Of a DNA stretch of 64,000 bases, positions 1-10,674 are shown piece by piece (the stretch's first letter is position 1; every line of letters begins with the position of its first letter). A model generated the notes under the pieces. That model was not told the DNA's origin. It worked only from the letters and a program-made list of their open reading frames with translations, and ran no database searches. The position numbers and the translations under genes are program-made. The stretch spans positions 12,403,296-12,467,295 of the forward strand of contig OX637292.1 in NCBI GenBank assembly GCA_951799445.1, read 5' to 3'. The DNA comes from Pseudisothecium myosuroides. Lineage: Eukaryota > Streptophyta > Bryopsida > Hypnales > Lembophyllaceae.

Positions 1-447
1 AAGTTTTTGCTCCTTTTGCTGTATTTGATGCCTGCTTGTGAGAATTAATTGTTTTGTTTTAAAACACTTGTAATGCAATTTCAAATGGAAGAACTTTGAA
101 TAACAATTACTATGAGCAAGTGTATGAACTTATAAAGTCCTCTAGCTGGTCAAGCGCTACCAAAGTTTCATTTTATTCAACCATTGAAACACCCAATTTA
201 ATTTGAGACAAACAAATATAGAAAATCCCTGATTTATTTCGAGACAGAGGGAGTACTTCCTTATACTGAATCCCTCTCTAATTGCATTGCCCTAATCCCA
301 TTACCCGGTCATAGACACGACCCTGACAATAGGTCGACCTACCTTGGTCATAGGCACGCCACCAAGCGTTCACCTTGTGGATAGATTGGGAACAGGGTTT
401 TCATGGTCCGCACGTTCCCACGTTCCCCGACTGCAATATGGTGGCGG
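1..447. other. AT-rich upstream DNA
   Basis: No gene is visible. Around 233-254 a GACAGAGGGAGTA-type end resembles the terminus of a Stowaway-like (Tc1/mariner) MITE. I see no partner end, so this is only a suggestion. The stretch is the upstream region of the eL33 gene. Confidence 0.3.
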
Positions 448-456
448 AAACCCTAA
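448..456 (+). promoter_or_regulatory. telo-box (AAACCCTAA) in the eL33 promoter
   Basis: AAACCCTAA lies about 100 bp before the eL33 start codon and is followed by a pyrimidine-rich stretch (about 457-500). In plants the telo-box is a known promoter element of ribosomal protein and other translation genes, and a pyrimidine-rich leader is typical of the same class. The motif is seen directly; its role here is inferred from position. Confidence 0.7.
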
Positions 457-554
457 TCTCTTCTCCTCTTTTGGTCCTCTCTCGCTCGCGCACTCGTCGG
501 AACTCTCCCCTTCGCCAGAGCCAGCTCTTCCGGCGAAATTCTCACCTTCCAGAC

Positions 555-2032
555 ATGGTGGAACGCAAGGGTGAACGCGTCAGGTTTTTCCTCGCTTCAC
601 GCTCTTTCCAATGACCTCTTGCTCGCAAGGGTTGGTGCATTATTGCCCTTCGCAGGATAGCTTCAGGCAATGGAACTGTCTTTAAGATTTTCTGAAGAAA
701 ACCTGGGTTCAGAATCATGTATCAGTCTCCGGGACTGAACAAACCCTAGAAGAGTTGTGGTTGTGGTTGTGGAGGTGGCGTATTTGTTTGTTTCTGATGA
801 GTGAGAGTTGTGATGTTTGAACAGGTTGTACGTGCGAGGAACCATCCTCGGGTACAAAAGGTATGCATATCCGAACACGCTCTTATTGGATTCGGAGTCG
901 TCAGTTTTAGGGTCATGTATTCAGTCTCTTGGTGACGCTATTCGGCGCATCCGCATTCGATTTCGATTTTTGATAATTTTGCTTCTTCATATCATAATTG
1001 CAAGCTCTTTTTAGAGAGAATCGGCGTTTTTTCCTTCTGGAATTGAGATGCGAGAGAATGTGCCGAATAGTTCAGACGCTGTTCACTATGTCAGTGCTCT
1101 ATGTCCGACAATGACGCAGAGTGATGTTTGGAACCCTAAAAGTGTTAGGAAGATGATATTTTGGCGTATCAGAATTTTATGAAGCCCTTTATAAATTAAC
1201 TGTAGATAAGCCTTGGAATCATGAATTGATGTGGACGGTGTCGGACGCATAGTCGCTGAATTGAGACCTTATTTTTATGCAGGTCCAAGTCCAACCAGTA
1301 TCCAAGCACCTCGCTCTTGCAGATTGAGGGTGTAAACACATCTGAGGAGGTGAACTGGTACCTCGGAAAGAGGTTGGCTTATGTTTACAAGGCCAAGACC
1401 AAGAAGAATGGATCCCAGTTCCGCTGCGTCTGGGGCAAGGTTGTTCGCCCCCATGGTAGCAGTGGAGTAGTCCGTGCTAGGTTCAGGAACAATCTCCCCC
1501 CTTCATCCCTCGTAAGTTTTTTCTTCCTCACCGGAATTCTACCTTTCGTGCCTTTTTTCTCTTGTTACTGCTGAATATTTTAGATGTCAATTGTCAATTC
1601 TCTGAGATCTCATGGTTAGGGTTTGTTAGGGATTGTGATCTTGTCGACTACAGTAGCTTATGAGTCTTTCATTGTGGGAATATCTGAATATGTTTTGGCC
1701 ACGTTTGATGTTTGCGCTGTTAATATTTCAAACCCTCTAAGAATTTAAACCTCTGAACGACTCCTGTACATTTTGATACAGCGTATTTAATTTTATGCAT
1801 TTATTTGATTAACATGATGAATTCTGGCACTAATGATCTGTAGAAACATGATACACCGTTTCTAAATTTTCTTGTTTGGATTTGGAGTATAGATTGAAGT
1901 CACACAATAAAAACAAGAATAAGCGCATACCCTTAAGTAGCACTCCTTGATCCTAAAGGGTTAATTAATTGTCATGATTATGTTGTGCAGGGTGCCAGAG
2001 TGAGGGTGTTCATGTATCCCAGCCGTATTTAA
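555..2032 (+). CDS. RPL35A: 60S ribosomal protein eL33 (L35a), four exons
   Basis: Structural protein of the cytosolic large ribosomal subunit. Exons are 555-583, 825-860, 1283-1511 and 1991-2032, all with GT-AG introns. The spliced frame is 336 nt and encodes 111 residues, the usual plant length. Recognisable family segments in order are [13 protein letters not shown] (exon 2), [39 protein letters not shown] (exon 3) and the C-terminus [10 protein letters not shown] (exon 4). The phases agree: introns 1 and 2 each split an Arg codon as AG|G, and intron 3 falls between codons. The start is chosen because [10 protein letters not shown] matches the conserved basic N-terminus and follows a telo-box and pyrimidine tract. 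No defect is seen, so this is probably an active housekeeping gene and the best-supported gene in the window. Confidence 0.95.
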
Positions 2033-2036
2033 ACAG

Positions 2037-2198
2037 GTAAAACTTCTGAATTGGTAGGGTATTCTGAATATTGAAATGGAAGATTCTGTTGCTGAATCTT
2101 CATTCTGACTCTACGTAGGCCCTATTTTGATTGTTTGGAGCCCAAAGTTGGGTTGTTTATGTCTCACCGACCGTTTATTCTCGTTGTGACATATGCAG
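2037..2198 (+). other. putative intron in the eL33 3' UTR
   Basis: Four bases after the eL33 stop codon lies ACAG|GTAAAAC, and a good acceptor ATATGCAG|GAC ends at 2198. The segment would be a 162-nt intron inside the 3' untranslated region. Only the splice-site shape supports it. Confidence 0.35.
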
Positions 2199-2490
2199 GA
2201 CTCTTGAGCAAGCTGCAGTTTTGAGGCGCATTAGATTTGATGACCATTCGGGTATAGGAATCTAGCAGAGAGTTGGTGTCTTTTCAATTTCAAGCATTTG
2301 GGGACCGTGGCTGGTGCCTTGAGGGTAGCGGCACCCTACGCTGTTTGAGAGTTCTGTATGCATAATTGACATTAAATGCTTGCGCCCGTGTCTCTCAAAA
2401 CTGTCGATTTTTATTTTAAAAGCTATTTTGTAATGCTTACTCCATTGTTGTACTGTCTTCACCTTGAGAGTCTTTTTTCTTCAATCGACT

Positions 2491-2496
2491 AATAAA
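2491..2496 (+). terminator. possible poly(A) signal for eL33
   Basis: AATAAA lies about 460 bp after the stop codon (about 300 bp in the mRNA if the 3' UTR intron is removed). Such motifs are common by chance in AT-rich plant DNA, so the link is tentative. Confidence 0.3.
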
Positions 2497-2781
2497 TAGT
2501 TACTGGTGAAGCGTCCCAGTAAATGAACAAAATTTTGCTTGACGGAGCTAGTCATTCATTAACACCAGGATGCTGCTCCTCGTGCAATTGGAGAGGTGAG
2601 ATTTTAGCTATTCGGAACTAGTGTCGGTATCAAAAAGCAGCAGACTTTCTCGGATTTATCAAGTACAGGGCCGTGTGATGAACCCGGGTGGGTGAGAATT
2701 TTCCGGGAGCTGATTCTGCGTGTGCATGTCACACACTACTGCAGGCGTTAGACTGAGTCCATACTCTGCCAATTTGTGGTA

Positions 2782-3075
2782 AGGGAGGGGGCTGTAAAAG
2801 CGACCTGTCTGTAAAAGCGATCTGGTAGATTTTGTCTCTAACATGTATCAGAAGTGTACATTTCAGGAGGGGGGCGCTTTTAGAAACCACTGTGTTTTCA
2901 ACTTCAAAAATTCATAACTAATTCCATGAATGTCCAAAAAATATGAAACGACTTGGGTTAGATGCCAATTCCATTTTTCTTACCACGAAAATTTACTGAA
3001 AATTGCTTTAAGGAGTTTAGCTTCCCCCAAAATGCAAATCAGCTGGTAAAGGGTCGCTTTTACAGCCCCCTCCCT
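2782..3075. mobile_element. TA-flanked MITE, 24-bp terminal inverted repeats
   Basis: The ends begin AGGGAGGGGGCTGTAAAAGC and are inverted copies of each other over about 24 bp. TA flanks both sides (2780-2781 and 3076-3077). The TA duplication and small non-coding interior (294 bp) fit a Tc1/mariner-type MITE. The ends resemble AGGTAGGAGGCTGTAAAA of the elements at 9253-9811 and 45514-45826, so all three look like one extended family. Confidence 0.85.
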
Positions 3076-3077
3076 TA

Positions 3078-4576
3078 TGTCCTAGCAAACTTGCAAGTCC
3101 CGAGTCCTTGTGGACAAGACTTTGTCAACCAAGTGGTTATAGGCTCTACTTTGGCGTCGTAGTACTGGTAGTGTGATTTGGTCTTTCATAAGTGGCTACA
3201 ATATAACGTGAATTCGCTGGTTTGCTCATAAACTATTCTGACATGGTATCGTTCTCAGTCTAATAAATTCTTGGCAGCGTTTGACCAATACTGGCTTTGA
3301 ATTTCAGGTTTTAACATTTCTGAAAGTGGAAGTGCACTTGGTGGTGCTATGGTGTGTTAAATTTGGCACTTCATAACAAATTTTGTACATACAGCCGAGG
3401 ATATAATTGGAATGGTTGTGCATTAGTCAGTGACCTCTTTATGTTCACAACCATTTAGAGAACAAAGCAATTTTCCTTTATTACATGTTTGTAAATTGTA
3501 GGATGTATAGTTGATTACAATATACATCCCAATTACTTGAAGGAAGTTGGTCATGAGACATTGTGCTCGTCAAACACCAAATTTGCAATATTTAGGGAAT
3601 TTCTAACTTATGGTAACAACAAATGGTATTTCTTCATCTACAAGGCTTTTTTGGTCCCGACATATCTTCTTTGGATCAAATGTTTATTTCATGAAACAAA
3701 GTAACAAATTTGAAGGGATCCTTTTGGACTACCATTGTGACTATGTAAGGGAGTTTAAGGGAGTGCAAACAACCACATTCGAATCCCAATAGACAACAAT
3801 AGTCATCTCCCTAGGATCAACAATGGAAAGCTATTGTATGTGTTTTCGCTTTGACCACCTATAATGTGATATTTTTTAATGAAAGTTCAGGCTCTTTTGT
3901 TTCAGGTGTAAGATTTTTCAAAATGAGGGTGATTTTGTAGAATATACATACATACTAGAAGTTCACATGACATGTTTTGAAATCAAACACAAACTCAATG
4001 CATGGATTTCACAATTATTTTTTCTAAAACATGGTTCAGGGTCACATTTACAAGACTAGGGCAACTCCTGTTGGCATACAAACTACTTCTAACCATAACA
4101 TTCAGTAGTTCTATAGTGATGGTGTGGTATATTCCATACCCCAACAGTGCTTCATCAATAGCTATTGATGAATTAGACAGGTGGAGGATGTAGAGGCACA
4201 CCACCACTGTAGAACCAAGGCAACATCAATGCATGCTACTGAATGTTATGACGTGCAATCTAGAACAAATGCAGTATCGAGCAGTGGAAAATTCGTTAAA
4301 ATGTGCTAGAATACAGTATTTACAGCTTAGTCTGTCAATGAATATTGGAGCCGTGCTTCAAAATGTTCACCCAGACGTCTTATAATGTCACCCAAAATGC
4401 ATGTGAATACATAGTGTCCGGTAACATTATAAAAAACAGCAATGCTTCATGAAAAAGTGATATTACAGGAGCACTTGTGGTTGCAGGAGTGAGAAAGGTG
4501 ATCTAGAACTGATTTCACACTTGTCAAACTCTGTCCCTTGTGTTCCTTATCACATTGGCGTTCAACTCCTGGTGAC
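3078..4576. other. intergenic DNA, nothing recognised
   Basis: AT-rich sequence without a convincing reading frame, RNA gene or clear repeat ends. Confidence 0.5.
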
Positions 4577-4792
4577 TTAACCCTTAAAGGACCAAGAGGT
4601 GACCCTCAAAATATCATTTTGCATATCATTGACTTAAAAAATTACAAAAGCGCTCATTGGAAGTCAAGCTAATGTAGAAGATTTTCCCTTTTCACAACAA
4701 ATTTTGAGGATGAGTTGCATTTCTGTCCTACACACTTTGATTCTCTGTCATCCATCAACTACATAATGACTGCATCGACATTTAAGGGTTAA
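4577..4792. mobile_element. short TTAA-flanked element (piggyBac-like ends)
   Basis: TTAA-CCCTTAAAGGACC at the left is mirrored by a shorter match, TTTAAGGG-TTAA, at the right. The 216-bp element has TTAA at both outer edges and CCC-starting ends like the larger TTAA family in this window. No coding capacity. Confidence 0.6.
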
Positions 4793-5541
4793 TAGTGTAT
4801 AGTAGCAAGAAAACAGAGTGGGTTATGAATATGGTAAGTCCATTCCCTAGGGTTTAATGAGAATGGTTGGCATCTGGCCAAAATAAAGTCATGTGTATCT
4901 AGTGTCTAGGACTTGCTTACCTAAGCAAAACGATCAGCCTCTGGTAAATAGATAGCTCAAGACAGTGTACGCCTATATGGTAATTGAAAATGTTGTCTTG
5001 ATTTACCTCTTTGCAATGAAACTTGCTTTCATTTGTTTAAAAAAAAAAAAAAAAAAAATGTTGTCTTGAAAGCTTCCAGTGAAAACTGCACTTGGGGAAA
5101 TGTCTGAAATGGATTGAAGCAATAAAAACAAGTCAACCCTGTATTATTAATCCTGTAAGGACGCTGCGAACCTGAAAGGTCAGATGGATGACTTCCCAGT
5201 TAACTATAGAAACCAAGAATGCACGTATTGGTCCAATAATCAGAGTATGGTGGTGACTATCTTGGTCGAGGCGCCGCGTCCTTCCAGGGTTAACCAGGCA
5301 AGAAAATTATCAGAATTTAGAATAGTGTTTGCCAACTTTGAATTCAAGATGCATAAAAGAACACCAAACCAACGATCTTTGGTGAAGTACGTCTGTAAAT
5401 CTTCAAACTCTACTTCTAATGCTGCAGTATGTTATTGCATCTCCTCTGAACAAGAGGTCAATGTCAGTAAGCTACTCCTACATAGAATGCAGTGGCAGAT
5501 AGAAATGTTCGTCAAGAGAGAAAGGTATGTGCAAGAACTAC
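4793..5541. other. intergenic DNA with poly(A) run and one unrecognised ORF
   Basis: Holds an 18-bp or longer A run near 5040-5058. A 122-codon + frame spans 5184-5552; it has no family match I recognise and runs into the adjacent transposon end, so it is more likely chance than a gene. Confidence 0.3.
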
Positions 5542-6483
5542 TTAACCCCTAAAGGACCAAGGCCTTTTTTCTGCCCAAAAACAGTGAAAACTGCCATTTC
5601 TATAGCAAACAGTAAAAAAAATTGAAAAATGTTTTTTTTTGCAAATCTAACCGTAGGATCTTACACCTAACTAGTATGAGAATGTGTGGAAAAAATTTCA
5701 GAATTTTTGACCGCACAGATTGCAAGATATCTGTGTTTAAAGTGAAAAAAACAAGTTTTTCAGCACATTGCAGGACTAGATTTTTTGACTTTAAACATTT
5801 TTAATTTAAAATTTTTGCGCTACAGAGTTTTGAGCTTTAAATCTTTATAGAGGAGAATTGAGATGAGAGTCTAGGAAAAAAAAATAATCCAAAAAAACTT
5901 AATTATCATTCTTAAAAAAATTGTTAAGTAGAAGTAAGTACGAGATAGAAGGAAAATCTAAAATATTAATATCTCTTAGATGGAATTAAAATTCACTAAT
6001 CCCAATGGTGAGATTGTTCTAGCAACTAAACTAAACCATGCAAAAAAAAAAAAATTGAAAAATTTGAAAGATTGCATTCAGAAATGAATCCTACAAGTTA
6101 TTTTTTTCAAGAAGATGCTCTAACTGCCCGAAAAACAAGAATGTCCGTAACTTTCTCATAACATATCCAAATGAAATGAATCAAAGCTTTCCGGATAGAC
6201 AAAAATATAATCTATGAGAAAAAAAATATATAAAAAAAAATTCAAATTTTTGTCCATTTTTTTTTTGCTGCCCAGGCTGCCCGCTGTCCCCTGTTTTGAG
6301 CTTATTTGGTCATAACTTTTTTTCCCGGGCACCGATTGTGAAAAAAATTATTTTCCCACAAAGCTTATCAGTTTTTCTATCTCCAAAAAAAGTTTCAAAA
6401 AATCACAAGAAAATTTCAGCCCATAGGTACCCGCCCGAAAACGCATTTGTCCCCCGAAGGGACAACGGTCCTTTAGGGGTTAA
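5542..6483. mobile_element. 942-bp TTAA-flanked non-autonomous element (copy B)
   Basis: Bounded by TTAA on both sides, with inverted ends CCCCTAAAGGACC. Most of its left two thirds is closely similar to the copy at 32823-33764, which has the same total length; the right third differs. TTAA target duplication with CCC-starting ends is the piggyBac signature, though Kolobok-type elements also use TTAA. No transposase frame is present. Confidence 0.85.
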
Positions 6484-6508
6484 GTGCAGAAATGAAGTAC
6501 ACCGAGAC

Positions 6509-7905
6509 GGCCAGGGAGGATTGACCCCTCTATTGCCCCGATGGTGGATGACGGAGGGATGGGGGACAGGAGGCCCGAACTGGACTCCTGCCCTCCGTCC
6601 TCTGTCCCCGCCCGAAGACCTTGCTTCCCCCCTCCGACCTCCTTCCCTCACCCCATCTGTGCAGAAACCAGAAGACAGGGCCAAGTCATCCGAGTCACTG
6701 TAACCTGCATGACTGAACAGCTTACTCACTGTTTGGGTTCATTGATTTAAGCGTTTGTATAAGTGCCTGAAATTTCATGTCGATTTGGTCCAACTATGTA
6801 GCACAAAGGACGTTCAGTTCTTCAACCACACCAACTGCTCGATCAAATGAGTGACAAAAAATATGCTGCAGAAATCAAGGTTATCGCCTCTGGAAACTTT
6901 CTTGGAAATTGCCAGATAATTTTGGCAGAAACCATAGTCTTGGCAGAAACCATACTCTATTGGTTTACTGATGCAATATCCTGATTTGAAACACTGATTG
7001 TTTTGGATTTTTTTTGCTTAAGTTGTAAGTTTGTGTCTATGTAGGAAGCTATAGTGTCGGCACCTTGGGTTGGATTTCTTGTGCGTCCAAGCCCTGGAAT
7101 CTTGGAGTAAGGTAGCAGCACCCATAACCGTCAAAATAAGGGTTTTGAACATGATTATTATTAATAAAGATTCTGAAAATTATAGGATCCTATTAGCAAG
7201 AGAAAAATAACACATGTGCACTTTTGAATGTATTATTTGGATACTATGAGAATAAGTTATAAATTTTTAAAGAGCCAACTGCAATTGCACCTAATACCAA
7301 CACTAGGGTTGAATGTTCAGATATAGTACATCTTTGTAATCACATCTATTTATTTCCACAGATTTTTCAAGATTTTAGAAGTGATGGTTTTGGGTACAGT
7401 AACGGTTATGGATGTTGCTACCTTATGTGCGCATCAACGTGTTGAGATTGTTTTGGAAGAGCAGAGTGTATCAGAATTCCTCAGTTTCAAAGAGTCTCAC
7501 CGAAAACTGTCGTACAAAGAGGCTGACAGAGCGTTGGAGGTCTTCGGGTGGGGAAGGAGGACGGAGGGCAGGCAGGAGTCTAATTCAGGTAGAGTTGTTT
7601 GGGGTACATGACGGAGGGCCGGGGTGAAGTGACCCCCTCGCTCGGCCCTGCGGGTCGACCCTGTTTTCTGCACAATTTTTTTTTTGCAAATTTTGAATTC
7701 ATATTTGGGATCAAAGACCCCTAATTAGTGGAATGAAAGCAATAATATTCCCTAGATCGGCCCAAAATAGGGGGCTTTTTTTTTACATGCACCCCTGGTA
7801 AGGCCGAGCGAGGGGGTCAATCCACCCTGATCATGACGGAGGGGACAGACCCCCATCCCTCCGCCATCCACCATCGGGGCAATAGAGAGGTCAATCCCCC
7901 CGGCC
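6509..7905. mobile_element. Mutator-like non-autonomous element, long TIRs, 9-bp TSD
   Basis: The flanks carry an exact 9-bp direct repeat CACCGAGAC (6500-6508 and 7906-7914). The ends match as inverted repeats for well over 70 bp, containing GGATTGACCCC and TATTGCCCCGATGGTGGATG. The inverted similarity continues inward to about 6640 and back to about 7530, interrupted in the right arm by a nested element. Long TIRs plus a 9-bp duplication define Mutator-like elements. The interior (about 6700-7520) has no transposase. It lies 25 bp from the preceding TTAA element, and its GC-rich arms contrast with the AT-rich surroundings. Confidence 0.88.
7619..7831. mobile_element. nested 213-bp element inside the Mutator-like right arm
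   Basis: Flanked by a 12-bp direct repeat CATGACGGAGGG (7607-7618 and 7832-7843). Its inverted arms share GACCCCCTCGCTCGGCC. Its outer ends contain GGATTGACCCC, as do the ends of the host element, so it appears to belong to the same Mutator-like family. The repeat is slightly longer than a usual 9-bp duplication; part may be chance matching. Confidence 0.65.
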
Positions 7906-7914
7906 CACCGAGAC

Positions 7915-9250
7915 CCCTTCAATATCACATCCTTTGTCCTATCACCGAACCCTAGGAAACAATTTATCTAGTTAAAAAACTCACTTTGTACTCACTATCC
8001 CACTCTATTACATTCTATTACATGGAAGTTGCATACAAATGTGATACAAAGGACTTAAAAAAAAAGTAAAAAGTATTTAGACCATCATCTAGACTCTTGC
8101 AACCACAAGTACTTCTTTGCAGTCACTTTACATGCAACACTATTGATTGTTGCAATGCTATAGACAACGTTAGGGAAGTTTTTAGAGTGGCCCTAATAAT
8201 TAGCCTCCTCTTAGTTTGATGAAGGAATCGGGTTTTTTCCAAGGGCACTGGCACACCGGTTGCATGCTCTCCTTATCAAAATCTCTTGGTTTATCTCCTC
8301 TAGTATCAAATTCTCACCAACCACTTTCCTTCAACTTCAAATTTGTAAAGGCTACAATCCTCCTCTTTCAAAGACATATTGGTTTTAAAACTAAACTCCA
8401 AATTTCATTACATCAAGCAAACATGGACGATGGAGCAAGAGCCAGCTCCCACAACTAGCCCTAAAACATTACCCACCCCCACCTTGTCCAAGCACTCCAA
8501 GCCTCTCAACAGCCAACCTTCAAGTGATATCCGCCTTGTCCAAAAAACATACCAACTTCCAGCAACCTAGTTGTTAGTCTTGTCCAAGAACATGTAGTTT
8601 TTTACACTAACAGTTAGTATCACCATTCGAGAATTCGTGCAGTTAAAAGATACAAGGTGGATACACCCAATACCATCCATGTATCCATTCTTGCGCAATA
8701 GAGTTCCCTTTTATAAAGTGTCCCCCCCAAGGTGTCATTAAACTGTTCCAATACATAATTGTGGTTCATTTAGTAAGGAGTTGATTTTTCTAAATTTTGG
8801 TATCGAAACCAAGGCAATTTTTCAAGAATGCGATTCAAGATGCCCTAGGGAGTTCTACTTTGAAAATTCATAGAAATTAGATGCCTTATCTAGAAACTCT
8901 CTATTTTTTTTTTAAAGTTCATGATTTTCCATTGCTACTACTGCAAAAAAATTAATTTTTCTAGAAAAAGGTGCCTCCAACTATGCTGATTTGCTTAATT
9001 GTTGTTTCCACCTTACAACATGCAATTGTCTCATGTTTCACAACCACCTACAGCTCATCCATCCATCAAAAAGACTCAGCATCGAAAGTGCACCCAGAAC
9101 AGGCGAGCCCTTTCGCACTTCTTGCTGTTCCTCAACACTCCCCAACAGAGGACTTAGGGTGGGCAGCGGATAAGTCTGAAGATAAAGGTGCCGCTTATGG
9201 AACTTCCACCTTGTGAATGCTCGTACATGTTGGTATGCAACAGCGTGAGG
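7915..9250. other. intergenic DNA, nothing recognised
   Basis: AT-rich with a C-rich patch near 8450-8570. No frame, RNA or repeat end that I can support. Confidence 0.45.
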
Positions 9251-9252
9251 TA

Positions 9253-9811
9253 AGGTAGGAGGCTCAGAAATGGAGCATCTAAGGGCTGGTCCACCTTTTT
9301 CATGTATTTCCTTGGACGGGAATATTTTTAGCTCATTTTTCAGACATAGAGAAATTCATGAGGAATCTAACACAAGTGGTTTCGTATTTTTCCAAGCATT
9401 TTTGAATTACTTATGAATTTTCAAACGAGTTGGGTTGTAGGTCCCTATTTGTGACCCTAGGTCTTTCATAAACGGTTCACTTGCAATTCTAAATAAAAAT
9501 GGGGAAAGCAAAGAGAATGATTAGCTCTTTCAATTAATAATGCTTTTTTTCCTTGATTCATTCAATGACTATACTAGTCAATTTCAAAACCAACTCATGT
9601 CCATTTCACAGCCATTTATAGGGTCCATTCTTAACCCATTAACGACCAGGTCGATGACTGCCAATGAATATCTGCCTGAAAATGACAGGTTTTCACCAGC
9701 AGTCAAAGTGACTACTAATGAAAACGTGTCATTTTTGGCCAGAATCATCGACCAATCATCGACCTGGTCGTTAATGGGTTAATGCCTGCTCAGTTTTACA
9801 GCCTCCTACCT
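9253..9811. mobile_element. TA-flanked MITE (AGGTAGGAGGCT ends), copy 1
   Basis: AGGTAGGAGGCT begins the element and its inverse ends it; TA flanks both edges (9251-9252 and 9812-9813). Similar in sequence to the copy at 45514-45826. It contains a nested TTAA element (9631-9782). Without that insertion it would be about 407 bp. Confidence 0.88.
9631..9782. mobile_element. 152-bp TTAA-flanked MITE with perfect 23-bp TIRs
   Basis: TTAA-CCCATTAACGACCAGG at the left is mirrored exactly at the right for 23 bp. It sits inside the TA MITE 9253-9811. The sister MITE at 45514-45826 has a single TTAA (45794-45797) at the matching place (TTAATGGCCGCTC against TTAATGCCTGCTC), giving an unoccupied site that fixes the target duplication as TTAA. 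Confidence 0.93.
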
Positions 9812-9813
9812 TA

Positions 9814-10670
9814 CTATAGTTTTCTTGGACATTGAGATTACCGTAATAATTATTGACATTGGACCAAGATATAGGGTCCATATTATGTGAAAGTGGCTGT
9901 AAGACCACCCTCTCCAGTGAATGTCTGGTTCTTCCTTGAGGGTTGTACTATTTTCAAGATGTGCAGAATTTACAGCATTGTACAAGGATATTTCGCTTTC
10001 GCGTGCTCTCAGATATGCCAAAGGTCTAGAATGCGTAAAAGTTCTCAACAAGGAACTTGAGAATTGTATGCAAACATTTTCCAAGCAGAAGAGTCGATGT
10101 CATTGTCTCTGTCCAAAGGACAGAGACAATAAACAAGAGGGGAGGAGGGGTAGAGAATAGAGCCTGAAGTTGTCTTAGTTGAGAGTGCTACCGTTGTAGA
10201 TTCACTACAAGCCCTATTGCAAGTTTTGGAGGGGGGATTGAAGAAGAGTAAAAAAAAGAAAGTTGATGGATCTGCTAAGCAAAGAACCCAGAATATAATG
10301 ATTTGAGAATTGATTGGTATGTTGGTAGACCAATTTTTTGACTGTAGAAATAATAGTTTGGGAGTGTGCATGTAATTCAGAGGTCTTAGCAATAGTGTAC
10401 ACAACTCACCCTATCCTACCTTTTTGGTATTAGATTTTTCTCTAGGCTAAAGAGAAACGTTTACAACATATGGTGGATTTTTATTGAGCTTCCATGCCTA
10501 AATGGCACTTCATTATCACAATTTATGCATGCTGCAATGTTGGCAAAGAACAAGACCAATGTCAGGAATGGGTTGCTTGCAGGATCAAGGGCCGGGCCGA
10601 GCTCTTTGCCAGCCTACCATTTAGTGCATTGCCCCCAATGCAGCAACAAGTTGAGGCCCAACAAACACCA
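9814..10670. other. intergenic DNA with a short hairpin
   Basis: Contains one perfect inverted repeat at 10102-10130 (13-bp arms, 3-base loop, ATTGTCTCTGTCC). The unrecognised short frames here (such as 9921-10160) look like chance. Confidence 0.4.
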
Positions 10671-10674
10671 TGGT

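Noticed and set aside
344..614. Two overlapping + frames at the eL33 promoter and exon 1
   Set aside because: They run through the leader, exon 1 and the first intron; only the [10 protein letters not shown] part of one is coding.
5184..5552. 122-codon + frame
   Set aside because: No recognisable motif, and it ends inside a transposon terminus; kept only as a note in the intergenic entry.
6296..6750. Overlapping frames on both strands in a GC-rich stretch
   Set aside because: They cross the TTAA element border and the Mutator-like arm; low-complexity Pro/Arg-rich translation with no family features.
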